From the NCBI GenBank assembly GCA_963921825.1, contig OY997594.1, positions 59,443,675 to 59,507,674 on the forward strand: 64,000 bases of DNA, given 5' to 3'. The stretch is from Erodium maritimum (Eukaryota; Streptophyta; Magnoliopsida; Geraniales; Geraniaceae). The translations under genes were made by a program, and so were the position numbers. The stretch's first letter is position 1, and each line of letters begins with the position of its first letter. Positions 32,791 through 45,241 of the stretch are shown piece after piece. Under the pieces are notes generated by a model. That model was given only the letters and a program-made list of their open reading frames with translations. It was not told where the DNA came from and did not search any database.

Positions 32791-35700
32791 AAAATAAACA
32801 GTCAACCTCCGGGCATGGTCATATGCCTCCAGTAATTCTAATATCGCTAAGTTTTCTGTTCCTACGACACTACTAAGTGTCACATGCTGTTCTCCTATAC
32901 GCTACAATCCCGTATCATGCTTTTTCTAATATTTAAATAAACCTAAATAACCCACGACACCCCGGTGTAACATGCAATTCTACTGTTAACTTTCCCTAAT
33001 CAGGGCCGAGATCCGGCTACTTTTCCCTACCTCGTGTATAACTCCAAAAGCGCTCCACTAAACCTCGATGTGATCCCAGTCACTCGCCGAGTTTCCCTTT
33101 GCCTCGGTCCGCAGCACGATCTAAAAGAACACACATTTAGGGCACTTTTAAACTATTACGAAAAACCCGAAATTCAATAAACTTAACGCCCAAACGTAAC
33201 CCCGATAATGCCGATCACTCCCAAACTTCCCAATTACTCGACATCGTCGATAAAGGACCCGTAAAGGCCCGATTCGCCCGACATGGCGAATCTGCCCGGG
33301 TTTTGTAAATTGCCCTTCGGGGTTCCAAAAGTCCCCGTTTTCGTTTCTATGGTCTTAGAATAGTTCAAGGAACCCAATGCACTTGACAGAATCGAATTCC
33401 GAATTCCGAGTCAATTAAATAACGTTTAAAGTTTCTAAAACCCGTTAATTACAACTTTTCCAATTTAATTCCAATTTTCGATTCGGTTTAGGATAAATGG
33501 TCCGGGGAACGTTTTAAACCTCCCGAACACTAAAATCGAGCACCCGAGTACGTGGGCCCCACCCGGCCCATTGGGCCGTGGCCCTAGGGTTTCAAGGGGC
33601 TCGGCCACCATGGTGGTGGCCGGCCCTAGGTCCGGCCAGCCACCTCCTATGGTGGCCGGCCACCACCTAAGGTGGCCGGAGCTCCTCCCGAGCTCTCGGT
33701 CGCCGGAAAATGTTCAACCAAACCTCCAACCACCTCTAAAACGTCTCCAACGCCTCCCTAACCTCAATGCAACCCTAACTCATCAATTAAACCCAAACCC
33801 TAACATTTGAAAATTAACGAAACGGGAATCGGTTCGGTGCTTACTCAAGAGGAAGACGAGGGGAAGACAAATGCTCTTCGTCTTGAGACGATCCAAGGGC
33901 TAGATTCCTTCCAACTCCAACTCCTTTCTCCTTATCTCTTCTTCTTCTTCTCCTTCTCTCTCTAAACTCTCTCTTCTCTTTCTAATTTAATCAACTAACT
34001 CATTTTTCCTTTTTTTTTCTTTTTAAACATGTGTGGCCGGAAACCTATGGCACACCACACCCTCTCCCCCCAAAAATAACACCACCACATAATTGACAAG
34101 TGTCAAGGTGGGTCCCACACCTTTTGAAAAATATCTACTTGATATTTTCCAATCAGATTCGCGAAAATCGGACGTTTCGGGCCCCGAACGGGCACTTTTC
34201 CCAAGAAATTACGAAACTTGACGGGCTACAAGGAAACGGCTCAACTAAGACCGCTGCGACGACGGCTAAGCTTTTTAGATCCAAAACAGTTCTCGAATGG
34301 ACCAAAACGTCGCTCGGTTGACTTTTCCAACGAAAAGTCAACATTTCCCAAATTGATCAGAAAGTTTCACTGAGTTCCCCGGAACTCATTTTGGTCGATA
34401 ACGGGGTCAACTTAAGTCCGGTATGACCCTCGGGGTCAATTTAGGTTAAGTTAAGTGTGTGTCTCAAATTTTTTAAATTTTCCTGTTTTTCGCAGGTTTG
34501 GCTGACGTTGACCAGAAGTGGTTATTTCACTCCTTGTCTCAGTCTTGTCTTCCCAAATCAATTTCAGATCATAGGTCATTGATTCTCTTCAACAACTCAT
34601 TGGATTGGGGGCCAAGACTCTTCAAATTTTTAAACATCTAGCTAGAGGACTCAAGTTTTTTTCCAGCTATCTCATATTTTTAGCAAAGCTATAATGTCTC
34701 AGGCTCCCCTGAATACATTCTGTGGAAGAAACTTAAGCTCTTAAGAGCTGATCTCAAGCAATGGAACATCCATGTCTTTGGACTCCTAGAATCACAAATT
34801 GATCAACTCACAGCAAGTGTCAACACTCTTGATATTTTAGTTGAATCAAGGCCATTAACTGATCTAGAAAGCTCATCAAGGGGGGCCCTCAAAGTTGAGC
34901 TAATAAAAAAATATACAAATTGCTTGCTAAATTATGGAGTCAAAAGGCAAGGAAAAGATGGTTTGATGATGGTGACAAGGGTTCCAATTATTTTCACAGG
35001 CTTGCCAATTTTAAAGGAGTTAGGAAAAAAATCATATTAATAGAGGTTAATGGGGTTACTCTAACTGATCCAGAACAAATTAAGGCTGCTGCAGTTGATC
35101 ATTTCAAAAAAAGCTTCCAAAGTACCAATTCTGAGTTCATAGATCTAAAAGACCTATCTTTCAATTCAATCTCTCCACAAGAAAAGGATTGGCTAGAAAG
35201 GCCTTTCCAAGAGGAAGAAGTATTACAAGCCATCTTGGCCTGTAATGGAGAAAAGGCTCCTGGACCAGATGGATTCTCCCTCAAATTTTTCCAAGTGGCT
35301 TGGAACATTATCAAGGTGGACTATATGAATTTTATCCAAAACTTCTACATTACAGGTCAGCTGGGAAAAGGTATCAATTCTTCTTTTATGACCTTAATTC
35401 CAAAGGGTACAACTCCTAGTACATTCTCTGATTTTATACCAATAAGCCTTATGGGGGGATGATACAAAATTCTCTCCAAGCTTCTGTCCACAAGACTCAA
35501 GGTGGTCATTAATAATCTATTTGGAGATAAGAAAACATGTTTTTTGGCTGGGATGCAGATTGTGGATGGTATTCTTATTGTATCAGAAGTGGTTGATTAT
35601 ATCAACAAATCAAAAACAAAGGCTTTATTGTTCAAAGCAGATTTTCATAAAGCTTTTGACTGTGTTAGTTGACAATTTGTGATACAAATTTTATCCAAAA

Positions 35701-37355
35701 TGGGGTTTGGAGATTCTTGGAATACATGGATGATCTCATGCTTTAATGCTTCAGTCTCAATATTAATTAATGGCTCCCCAACCAAGGACTTCCAAATATC
35801 TAGAGGTCTCAGGCAAGGGTGTCCTCTCTCCCCTCTCATATTTGTGCTGGTATCAGAAGGCCTCAATAGAATAATGAAGGCAGGAGTCACAAACAATCTC
35901 TTTCAAGGAATTCAACCATTTCTCATCTCCCTAGCAATCACTCATCTCCAATTTGCAGATGACACAATTTTTTTCCTCAAGGCTATCCCTGATCATGTGA
36001 GATGTCTCAAGTTTGCTCTAGAGCTATTTTTTTCAGCCAGTGGTTTAGCTGTAAATTATCAGAAGTCACAAGTTATTCTCATGAACCTCAATGATGGAGA
36101 GGAGCTGATCATAGCCTATATTCTAAATTGTCCTGTCTCTTCCTTACCTAAGACTTATCTTGGGTTTCCTCTTGGGGCTAATACTAGAAGATTGAGTACT
36201 TGGTCTCCAATTGTCCAAAAATTCAAACAATCATTAGGCATGTGGCAAGCAAAATTCTTATCCTTTGGTGGGAGGATCACCTTAATCAAGTCAACCTTGA
36301 GTGCATTACCATTATATTTTTTCTCCATCCTTAGAGCTCCAAAAGGGATCATTAGAAAAATGGAAAGTTGGTAAAGGAAATTCTTATGGCATGGCAAAGA
36401 ATCAGGACATGGCTGTTGTAAAGTCAATTGGGGTAAAGTCTGCAAAACAAAGCTTGAAGGAGGTCTTGGCATCAGAAACCTCTCCTCTATGATCATAGCT
36501 CTATTAGCTAAGTGGTGGTGGAGGTTTGCAATTGAGAAAAGTGCTCTATGGAAGTTGATAATTTGTGGAAAATTTGGCTAGGGAAATCATGAATGGGATC
36601 TGTCAAATTTTACTGAAATAGGATCCTTTAGTTTCATTTCTCATATTCTCCAGTTGGCTAATGATCCTAGGTTTGAGAATTTATTTGGGAATAAGGGCCT
36701 GCATTGGAAAGTTGGTAATGGTGAAAGGACTTTTTTCTGGGTGGATATTTGGTGGGGAAACACTGCTTTTAAACAACTCTTTCCAAGACTTTATGTTTCA
36801 TCTCAGAATAAGGGAATGTTGCTGGCAGATGCATGGGATGGTGTTGGTTGGGATCTAGAATTTTGTAGAACTCCTAGGGGGAGAGCTGAACTGGACTGGA
36901 CTACTCTATCCTCCATTCTCATAGGGGTAAAACTTGGCCCCCAGGATGATGTTCTTATTTTGAATTGGGATCCTAAAGGATTTACTGTCAAAAAACTATA
37001 TTCCTTGCTTAAGCACCAAGGCAGTCAATCCCCCTCAACCTCAGCTTGGTGTAATTTGCTTTGGTACCCTAGCATTCCCCCAAAGATTACAGCCTTTTCT
37101 TGGTTAGCATGTCATGAAGCCATTCCCTCTAAATGCTTCCTTGAATCAAGAGGCCTAACTTTGTCCTTACAAGACTTCAGTTGTCCTATTTGTCTGTGGG
37201 ACTTGGAAGATGGAAGTCATGCATTATTACATTGTGCCAGAGCTTGGCAAGTTTGGTGCCTTTTAGCAAACTGGTGGGGAACAATTTTCATTATCTCAAG
37301 TTCAGTTCAAGATTGGTTGATTTTGTGGCCTAACTTACAGAAAAAAGAAGTATAA

Positions 37356-38472
37356 AAGAAATTGGATTCAATTATTCCAATTAACACTTTGGCAAATGTG
37401 GCTTGCAAGGAATGATAGCCTATTCAATGGTTCAGTGATCTCTGCAGCTGAGATTTTTTCAAAAAATTCTTCAGATTTCATATTCTTGGGAATGGTCTTC
37501 TTTTCAGAAGTCAGGAAAATTCTTCTCTCTCAACAGTTGGAAATCTTCCCCCTCAGATTGTCTTGATTGGAAATTCATGAAGCCTTGCTCTATTGGGAAC
37601 TTTGTTCTTCGTTGACTACATTTTGTCCTGGTCAGACTGGGTTGGGTTTTGGGGTGGTTTTTTGGTGAGTGCTGTGAGTGGTGGGGACTCCTTCTTCTTG
37701 GTTGTTGGGTGTTTCAGTTTCCTTAGTGTGTGGTTAGTTCTCATTTTAGGACTTGTGTGTGGGTACTTCATTCTAGGATGAGTGTTTTGTTTTGTCTTGC
37801 CTGCCTTCTGTCTTCTTCCAGGTTCATTGCCTGGCTCTATTATGCAGTAATGTTGGTGCCTACTGCAAGTTGCCTCTGCCTTTCTCAATCTTGGAACATT
37901 CATATCAGTTTTTTGGGTTTTCAGTACTTGGAAGACTCAAAAATAGTTCATCTCAGTTTTTTGGTTGGCCATATCTACCTACATTGCTCTCACTATTTGG
38001 CAATTCATAGTTCTGCAGTTCTAAAGTCTATCAAGTTGATGTGTTCCCCCATTTTCCTTGAAGACAAAGTCACAATTGTGCCCAACCTCACACAATCAGG
38101 TGTTAATTGAGGACTATACTACATTGCTCCTGTCACTCCATTCCTCTACACAAGTCCCAGATTGCCTTAAGCTGCCAGTTCCCCACTAAGTGTTCATATT
38201 GCAAATCATTACCCTCTTGTTTTGATTTAGCTCTATGAACAAGCTCGTAATCCCTTTTGTGACTCCCTCAGACTTCATGAGTCACTTTCACTCATATTCT
38301 CAGATTTCATGTGGTTTTGGGCTTCAGATTTCAGTTGGCCCTTTCAGATTTCATTTTGCTACCCTCTTGTTTCCTTTTGGTTGTTTTTTGTGGTTTGATC
38401 CTTAGTTGGAGAGCTTGTACTTCTTTTTATCCTCTAAAAAGGTTTCAATAGAAAATTATTGCTGATAAAAAA
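37356..38472 (+). other. 3' UTR of the LINE
   Basis: From the end of the last ORF2 frame to the A tract before the TSD. Short ORFs here (for example 37730-38110) have no recognisable domain and are probably chance. The end GAAAATTATTGCTGATAAAA resembles the 3' ends of other plant LINEs. Confidence 0.6.
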
Positions 38473-38884
38473 AAGTGCAACATTACTTATAAATTGAAAA
38501 TTTTGGGAATGAGTCTCACTATCTTATGGATGTATTTTAAAAATATTTTGTTAGAACCAATAATTATTTTTACTAAATATACATTAATATTGGGCCTTGG
38601 TTGTTAATTAAATACAAGAAAAAATGTTGGATCAAAACAAACGTTTTCACATGCAGGTGAAATTAATAATACTGTACACATTAAAGTAGTTATTTTTATA
38701 TAATATTTTGTAAGCTAATAAAATTTGGAGGCCTGTTTTGGTTTGTGGCCTTATGTTTTTACAATCAAAATTAGATCCAATACCATTTTTAGAAATTATT
38801 AATTTAATTTGGGGGCTTAATTTAATTAGGGGCCTTAAACAATGGCTTAACTGGCTTAAACGAAGAGCCGGCCCTGTGTATATA

Positions 38885-39109
38885 TATATATACATACCAG
38901 GTCTTTGATGAGAGGCTTTTCGGTTATCAAAGTGTTTTATTTACTTCAGGGTGAAGAAATAGACGACTGTTGTTGGTCTTTAGCGTTGTAGATAGCTGAT
39001 TTTCCCCTTACGGTCGCGGCGTTTGGAAGCATTTTGGAGGATTGGGGTGTTAAAATTGCGATTAATCAAAGTATGTGTGTGTTTTATTATGTGGCGTTTG
39101 AACATTGTC
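38885..39109. other. Unclassified intergenic sequence
   Basis: Lies between the hAT-like element and the next MITE. I see nothing I can name. Confidence 0.3.
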
Positions 39110-39117
39110 AGCACATG

Positions 39118-39319
39118 TATAGGCGGACTTACTAAGGACCCGGGGGGCACGTGCCCCCCCTCAAATTTCAGAATTTTTTTTATTACATATGATTTTTTGA
39201 ATTGTTTTATAAAAAACTATTTTTTTATTAAAGTGCCCCCCTCAAATCTAAAAATATATATTTTTATTTAGTTTTTTCTCTAACTTATGTTTATAAAATT
39301 CAACTTTTATTCTAATTTC

Positions 39320-39368
<49 letters not shown>

Positions 39369-39805
39369 CTACTAAAAATTAATTTAAGTAATTGTTTTAA
39401 AAGTTAAGACTATTATTAATTTCAATTTTGAGTTTAATTATTTTTTAGAATTTGAGACGATTATCAATTCAAATTTAGTTATCTACAAAATTATTAGATC
39501 ATTGAGAGATATTTTAAATAAATATATCATTCCACAATATTTGGTCAAAAAAATCAAATAAGATGCCAATAAATATCGTATACCACAATATAATACTCCA
39601 CAATATTTTTAATTTTTTTTTTACTATGTTGATAATGAAAATATGTTAAAAAAATTTCAAAATATAAAACTTTGACATCATAATTTTTAATATTTATTAA
39701 TTATTATCTTTATATACGATATTAATATTTTTTATGTTATTTTTACGACAATTATTACTACAAAAGTCGGTGCCCCCCTCACTTGAAAGGCTAAATCTGC
39801 CACTG
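39118..39805. mobile_element. hAT-like MITE
   Basis: A 688-bp AT-rich element flanked by a perfect 8-bp TSD AGCACATG (39110-39117 and 39806-39813). The ends TATAGGCGGACTTAC and CAGTGGCAGATTTAG (right end reverse-complemented) are imperfect inverted repeats. GTGCCCCCCTCAAATTTC near the left end and TGCCCCCCTCACTTGAAAG near the right are common in plant hAT MITEs. No coding sequence. It contains a TA microsatellite. Confidence 0.72.
39325..39364. repeat. (TA)n microsatellite
   Basis: About twenty uninterrupted TA dinucleotides inside the hAT-like MITE. Confidence 0.95.
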
Positions 39806-39813
39806 AGCACATG

Positions 39814-40089
39814 ATAATTGGGTGTGGCAGAGCTAGGAGGTTGTGGAGCTCGATTTTAGCTTGGTGGGGATTAAGATGGCAATTCCCAAGGATCACAATA
39901 TGTTACACAGATGATAACATATGATGTAATTTGAGCTTAATAGAACAGGAATTAGACTGGAATCGAAAGGATCTGGATTGATTTCACTAAGAGGGGTTAC
40001 AAATGCTAAAAAAAATAAAGAACATAAATGAAACCTAACTTAATAAAAACAAAATGATTCCAAATCAAAGATAAGATAAAAAAGGACAA
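39814..40089. other. Unclassified intergenic sequence
   Basis: Between the hAT-like MITE and MULE copy 2. No ORF, repeat or regulatory site recognised. Confidence 0.3.
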
Positions 40090-40099
40090 TGTCAGTATA

Positions 40100-41436
40100 G
40101 AGGAGAAATCAAATGCAAACCATGTCTTAACCTAAAAACTAGAGAACCAATCTAAGCCATCCATTTTAAGAATGAATGGATGAGATGCAATTGAGTAGTT
40201 GACTGCAAAAAAAAACACTTTTTAGTAAGTGGTAAGGGCTTTTTAGTAAAACTATCATATTATTTTTTTCAATCAATTCACTTATTTAATTTTTCCCGCT
40301 TCGTTTGAACTTCGATTGACTTCAAACTTGCGCCATTAGTTTTGTTTTTTTAAGGGCTTTAAATCAAGACCAGTCATGAATATATTTTGAAGCACGAAAA
40401 AAAATTATTTCGGTGTTGATTTTTTTATTAAAAAAATATGGGTAATTTTTATCAACACTTTGCTCTGGATTTATCAACACTTTTACACTGGTTTCATCTA
40501 CACTTTACACTGGTTTTATCACCTCATTTTCCAAAACTGATCATGATTTTATCACCTCATCGCGTGCTTTTATGAACACTAGTTTCATCAACATTAAACA
40601 CTAGGTTTACCATTCAATTACGTGTCTTTTATCACCCCCATCACATGTTTTTTTTAAGCACAAATTTTTATTTATTTCTGGGCTGGTTTTTAAAGAAATT
40701 ATATCTGACTAATTTTTATCAACCCTTTGCTCTGGTTTTATCAACACCTTACACTGGTTTTATCAACACTCTACACTGGTTTTATCACCCCATTCTCCAA
40801 AACTGATCATGATTTTTATCATCTCATCACGTGCTTTTTATGAACACCAGTTTTATCAATACTAAACACTATGTTTATCATTAAATTACATGTGTTTTTA
40901 TCACCCCATCACATGTTTTTTTTATCAACGCTAAACTTAGTTTATCACACTTATTATCATAATTGAACATGGTTTTTATCACCTCAGTACATGTTTTTAT
41001 CAACATTTAGCACTAGTTTGATACCTCCGATATAAAACATTTATTAGTGAAGATTTATCAACACTCAACATTATTTTTATCACTCCGATATACCCTCTTA
41101 TTTTCGTACTTCAAAATATATTCATGATTGATCTTGATTTGAAGCCCTTGAAAAAATAAAATATTGGCGCAAGTTTGAAACTAATCGGAGTTCAAACGAA
41201 TCGGGAAATATTAAATTAGTGAATTGGTGAAGAAAATGAATGGACACTTGTCCACATGACACCATGCTTTTACAATTATGCTCTTTCTTGTGTGAGAAAT
41301 GATGAAAGTGGCGTGAGTTTGGGTGAAATTGGGGTGATGATGTGGCACCATGGTGAATATTGGATGTTAGGTATGTGTGGCTAGGATTGGTTCTCTAGTT
41401 TTTAGGTTAAGAGTGGTTTGTAGCCGATTTTACCTC
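40100..41436. mobile_element. Non-autonomous MULE, family M, copy 2
   Basis: A 1,337-bp uninterrupted copy with a perfect 10-bp TSD TGTCAGTATA (40090-40099 and 41437-41446). The left terminal repeat begins GAGGAGAAATCAAATGCAAA; the right end, reverse-complemented, begins GAGGTAAAATCGGCTACAAA, and both share TCTTAACCTAAAAACTAGAG or a close form. The interior is made of degenerate units such as TTTTATCAACACTTTACACT. No ORF. It shows the empty site for the LTR insertion in copy 3. Confidence 0.88.
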
Positions 41437-41461
41437 TGTCAGTATATTTATATATATATAT

Positions 41462-41525
41462 AGGGACGCTATCAGGTGCGAACCACCTTTAATGTGCGAA
41501 CCTGCGAACTGAATCAGGTTCGTCG
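41462..41525 (+). repeat. Left terminal inverted repeat of the large MULE
   Basis: GGGACGCTATCAGGTGCGAA begins the element. The strong match to the right end covers about 30 bp, then weakens (TGTGCGAACC against TGGTGCGAAC). A partly similar block (AATCAGGTTCGTCCATCG) recurs at about 45322, just upstream of the transposase leader. Confidence 0.75.
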
Positions 41526-42420
41526 ATCTATCATCAACGCGCGCCATCTATGGCTCAGAGCTAAGTGCGTGAAAACGCGCAAATTATAACCAATTATGGG
41601 CCACGCGCCTCTGCTCAGGAAAAAAAATGGAATTTAACCTTTAAATAACGCGCGTCTATTTTAAAAAACCCAGATTCTCTCGCAAAATAGAATGCTAATT
41701 TCCGCAGTATAGACGTGCTCGTCTGAGATCTTGAGGTAGACCAAATGTTCGTAGATGGAAACTGGTAAGTACAACGCTACTCATTTTTTCAGGCAAAAAA
41801 TCACAAAAAGTATTTGATTTCGTAAAATAGAAGCAGATAAATGTATCCTCATTCTCAGACTAACTCTTCTATATCTGCAAACAATAATAACAGTATAATC
41901 AAATATTTCTTTCTACTTTCCTGGCCTATCATCTTGTCCTCTTTCGCTTATCTGCAAACGATTTACACTTTATCTGCAAACGACTATATCTATATCCTCA
42001 TCTAAATCCAGAACAACAAAAAAACCACAAAACAGAACCCTAACCAGTATAATCCCAACCACTGCTTGTTAAATCTGCAATAAGCTATGATGATATACTC
42101 AATGTGTTTGTAATTTGCTCTACTTAAGTCTAGATTTCATTGTTTGGAAACTGGCATGATTATATTCTCAAAAAACAAACAATAAACCCTCAAAAAACAT
42201 TCTTCCAGATCCTTGCAAAATTAGGGTTTTTTTTTCATGCATGTCGTCTTTTATGTTTTTGTTTGGTGTTTCACACACCATCTTGTTCTAATGAATCTAT
42301 GAATATTTACTTTCGGTCTTCTCAAACTAGATGTTATATTTCCTCAAACCATGCTTTTTGTATTCTCAACATGATAATGCAAATGCAATTGCTAGATACT
42401 ATCATGACTGAAAGTATTCC
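41526..42420. other. Left subterminal region of the large MULE
   Basis: No gene. It holds several copies of the dispersed motif, for example ATCTGCAAAC (41871, 41954, 41974), TTCTCAAACTAGATG (42319) and TTCCTCAAACC (42340). It also contains GC-containing words with CGCGCG near the end, as does the right subterminal region. Confidence 0.6.
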
Positions 42421-44159
42421 TGTAATAACCACTTCCGGTCAACGCCAGTCAAACCTGCGAAAAACGGGAAAATTTAAAATTTTTAAGACAGACACGTAAT
42501 CTAACCTAATTTGACCCCGAGGGTCATACCGGACTTAAATTGACCCCGTTATCGACCAAAATGAGTTCCAGGGGACTCAGGACAGCTTTCTGATCAATTT
42601 GGGAAGTGTTGACTTTTCGCTGGAAAAGTCAACCGAGCGATGTTTTGGTCCATTCGAGGACCGTTTTGGATCTAAAAAGCTTAACCATCGTCGCAGCGGT
42701 CTTAGTTGAGCCGATTCCTTGTAGCCCGCCAAGTTTCGTAAATTCTTGGGAAAAGTGCCCGTTCGGGGCCCGAAACGTCCGATTTTCGCGAACCTGATTG
42801 GAAAATATCAAGTAGATATTTTCCAAAAGGTGTGGGGCCCACCTTGCCACTTGTCCAACAATTGGTGGTGTTAGTTTTGGGGGGAAAATGAGTGGTGAGG
42901 GAGGGTGGCCGGCCACACTTGGTTAAAAAGAAAAAAAAAAGGAAAAATGAGTTAGTTGTTTGAAATAGAAAAAGAAGAAGAGAGTTAGAGAGAGAAGGAG
43001 AAGGAGAAGAAGAGAGAAGGATAAGGAGCTAGGGTTTTGGGAGTTATCCAACCCTTGGATCGTCTCAAGGCAAGAAGGAAGCGTCTTCCCCTCATCCTCC
43101 TCTACGGTTTGTACTACACCGATCGTCGTTTTGTTCAATTTCAAAAGCTAGGGTTTCGTTAAAATGAATGGGTTAGGGTTGTATTGAGGTTGGGGAAGTG
43201 TTGGAGACGTTTTAGAGGTGTTTGGAGGTGTGATTGCACGTTTTCCGGTGACCGGAAGCTCGAGAAGAGCTTCGGCCACCGTGGGTGGTGGCCGGCCGGC
43301 CATGGGGTGGCTGGCCGGAGCTGGGACCAGCCACCACCATGGTGGCCGAGCCCCCCCTTGAACCCTAGGGCTCACGGCCAAGTGGTCTGGGTGGGGCCCA
43401 CGTGCTCGGGTGATCGGGTTTAGTGTTCGGGAGGTTTAAAATGTTCCCCGGACCATTTATCCTTAACCGAATCGAAAATAGGATTTAAATTGGAAAAGTT
43501 GCAATTCACGGGTTTTAGAAACTTTAAACGTTAATTAATTGACTCGGAAGTCGAAATTCGATTCCGTCAAGTGCATTGGGATCCTTGAACTATTCTAAGA
43601 CCGTAGAAACGAAAACGGGAATTTTTGGAGCCCCGGAAGGGCATTTACAAAACCGGGGCAGATTCGCCATGTCGGGCGAATCGGGCCTTTACGGGTCCTT
43701 TATCGACAATGTCGAGTAATTGGGAAGTTTGAGAGTGATCGACATTGTCGGGGTTACGTTTGGGCGTTAAGTTTATTGAATTTCGGTTTATTCGTACTAG
43801 TTTAAAAGTGTCTTAAATTTGTGTTCTTTTAGATCGTGCTGCGGACCGAGGCAAAGGGAAGCTCGGCGAGTGACTGGGATCACATCGAGACTTAGTGGAG
43901 CACTTTTGGAGTTTTATACGAGGTAGGGAAAAGTAGCCGGATCTCGACCCTGATTAGGGAAAGTTAACAGTAGAATTGCATGTGACACCGGGGTGTCGTG
44001 GGTTGAGTAGGTTTATTTAAATATTAGAAAAGCATGATACGGGATTGTAGCGTTTATGAGAGGAGCATGTGACACTTAGTAGTGCCGTAGGAGCAGAGGA
44101 CGTAGCGATATTAGAATTACTGGAGGCATATGACCATGCCCGGAGGTTGACTGTTTAAT

Positions 44160-44480
44160 TTATGTCTTGGGTGGCCATGAGAGCCCGTGTATTATTGTTG
44201 GTGTCTTGGGTGGCCATGAGAGCCTGTGTTATTTAAATTGGTGTCTTGGGTGGCCGTGAGAGCCCGTGTTTTACTGTTGGTGTCTTGGGTGGCCGTGAGA
44301 GCCCGTGTTTTACTGTTAGTGTTTTGGGGTGGCCGTGAGTGCCCGTGGGGTTGTTGAACCCGAGTCTTGACCGTTGGTGTGTCGTGAGTGGCCGTGAGTG
44401 CCCGTGGGTTGTTGAACCCGAGTCTTGACTGTTGAGGTGTCTTGGGTGGCCTTGAGTGCTTGTTTGTTGAACTTGCCTGT
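44160..44480 (+). repeat. Minisatellite with CTTGGGTGGCC core
   Basis: About seven units of 38-55 bp, each containing GTCTTGGGTGGCCRTGAG and GCCCGTG. Unit length grows to the right as GGGTTGTTGAACCCGAG is added. It is related to the 40-bp array at 32578-32790 and the 59-60-bp array at 48295-48610. Confidence 0.8.
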
Positions 44481-44512
44481 GATTGTGATTGTGGTTACCT
44501 GAAGTTGTAAGC

Positions 44513-44660
44513 GTGATAGGTCGACAGCCTGATCCGACTTGGTGTCGATGAATTGCGATAGGTCGACAGCCTGATCCGACTTGGTGTCGATGAATTGCGA
44601 TAGGTCGACAGCCTGATCCGACTTCGTGTCGAGGAATTGCGATAGGTCGATCCTTGACCT
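44513..44660 (+). repeat. 42-bp minisatellite, about 3.3 copies
   Basis: Units start GATAGGTCGACAGCCTGATC and contain TGGTGTCGATGAATTGC. The first two are identical and the third differs at about two positions. Stop-free frames over it (for example 44683-44495 minus) are not genes. Confidence 0.85.
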
Positions 44661-45241
44661 GATTGAGATTGATAACTAGGCATGAGGGAGGTTACTGAGC
44701 AGCTGGTGTGCGATCCTTTGTGATCTTGTTTGGCGTTGTGTAGTCTTTCTGTCGTGTCCTTGGAGGAGGTCGTCGATAGTTGTGTCGGGTCTACATTACG
44801 TTATCGAGTGTTGGGTCTGTTGAGAAAGTATCAGGTGGTATGTTAGTTGAGTTACTTGAGTTGGAAATTGTATTCCCGGTTTTGGGTTTGCTTTTGGTAT
44901 TACTGGCTTTATCTACTAATTATGCCATAGTCAGTCTGTTATATGTGGTGGTGAGCGAACGCTCACCCCTAGCTGCTTTTCCTACAGGTACTGATCACCG
45001 GACGGACTAGATTAGCTCTTGAAGCTTGTGGAGCTAGGAGCGGAGTCTGGTCTTTATTTTGTTGAGTCTAGTGACGGATATTGTACCTTGTCCACTTGTT
45101 GGGACGTTTTGTATTGTAAATATTATTTTTGTTAACTAATTGGAAATTTCTAAGTATTTATTCAAAACAGGTTTCAAGTGTTTTTTTATGTTTTTAAATG
45201 TTCGCGTCCCGAGTTCGGTTTACTGAAATTGGGGCGTGACA

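Larger units (their letters stand above)
31608..34529 (-). mobile_element. Solo LTR (gypsy-type family B) in LINE ORF2
   Basis: 2,922 bp, plus-strand ends TGTCACGCCCCAAATTCAG and GAAGTGGTTATTTCA, with TSD CTCCT at 31603-31607 and 34530-34534. It is the same family as 42421-45241 and 46645-51228, which lie in the opposite orientation. It contains two minisatellite arrays (32098-32332 and 32578-32790) and the LTR hairpin GTGAGCGTTCGCTCAC near 31885. No internal domain, so a solo LTR. Confidence 0.9.
30971..37355 (+). pseudogene. LINE ORF2 (endonuclease and reverse transcriptase), interrupted
   Basis: ORF2 normally nicks target DNA and copies LINE RNA there. It begins ATGAAATTCCTCTC at 30971; one lost G turns the usual WNVRGL into a break, after which NVRGLSS continues. 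The APE-type endonuclease (30984-31610 and about 34530-34680) shows LIQESKI with the catalytic Glu, but GDFN is decayed to GGTS. A solo LTR (31608-34529) splits it before SDHRSLIL. The reverse transcriptase (34920-36374) has GPDGFS, ADFHKAFD, RGLRQGCPLSPLIF and the catalytic FADD (about 35955). Stops occur at about 35461 and 35672. The C-terminal region (36654-37355) has the zf-RVT pattern WCNLLWYPSIPPKITAFSWL and CPIC...H...C. No RNase H domain was seen. Confidence 0.85.
26587..38472 (+). mobile_element. LINE (non-LTR retrotransposon), near full length, inactive
   Basis: Flanked by a perfect 15-bp TSD AAGTGCAACATTACT (26572-26586 and 38473-38487) and ending in an A tract. The plan is the plant L1 type: 5' UTR, ORF1 with an RRM-like domain (26969-29590), then ORF2 with endonuclease, reverse transcriptase and a C-terminal zinc-finger region (30971-37355), then a 3' UTR of about 1.1 kb. 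Two later insertions, a foldback MULE (29603-30965) and a solo LTR (31608-34529), account for about 4.3 kb. Without them the LINE is about 7.6 kb. Many frameshifts and stops make it inactive. Confidence 0.88.
26370..38876. mobile_element. hAT-like MITE split by a LINE
   Basis: Ends CAGGGCCGGCTC (26370-26381) and GAGCCGGCCCTG (38865-38876) are perfect 12-bp inverted repeats of a kind frequent in plant hAT-type MITEs, followed inward by GGGGCCTTAA in both arms. Flanks TATATATA (26362-26369) and TGTATATA (38877-38884) are an 8-bp TSD with one mismatch, as hAT elements make. Without the LINE the element is about 605 bp and has no coding sequence. Confidence 0.7.
42421..45241 (+). mobile_element. 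Solo LTR (gypsy-type family B) in the large MULE
   Basis: 2,821 bp, TGTAATAACCACTTCCGG...TTGGGGCGTGACA, with flanks ATTCC (42416-42420) and ATTCG (45242-45246), a TSD with one mismatch. It matches 31608-34529 in inverse orientation. It contains the LTR hairpin GTGAGCGAACGCTCAC at about 44951 and two minisatellites. Confidence 0.85.

Noticed and set aside
41437-41461. TSD of the large MULE
   Set aside because: Both flanks are TA repeats, so any 9-bp match would be meaningless. TGTCAGTATA here belongs to MULE copy 2.
43148-43423. ORFs in the GC-rich part of family B LTRs (also 33571-33810)
   Set aside because: The same segment appears in sister LTRs with open frames on both strands and no domain; the inverted GGCCGGCC words cause it.
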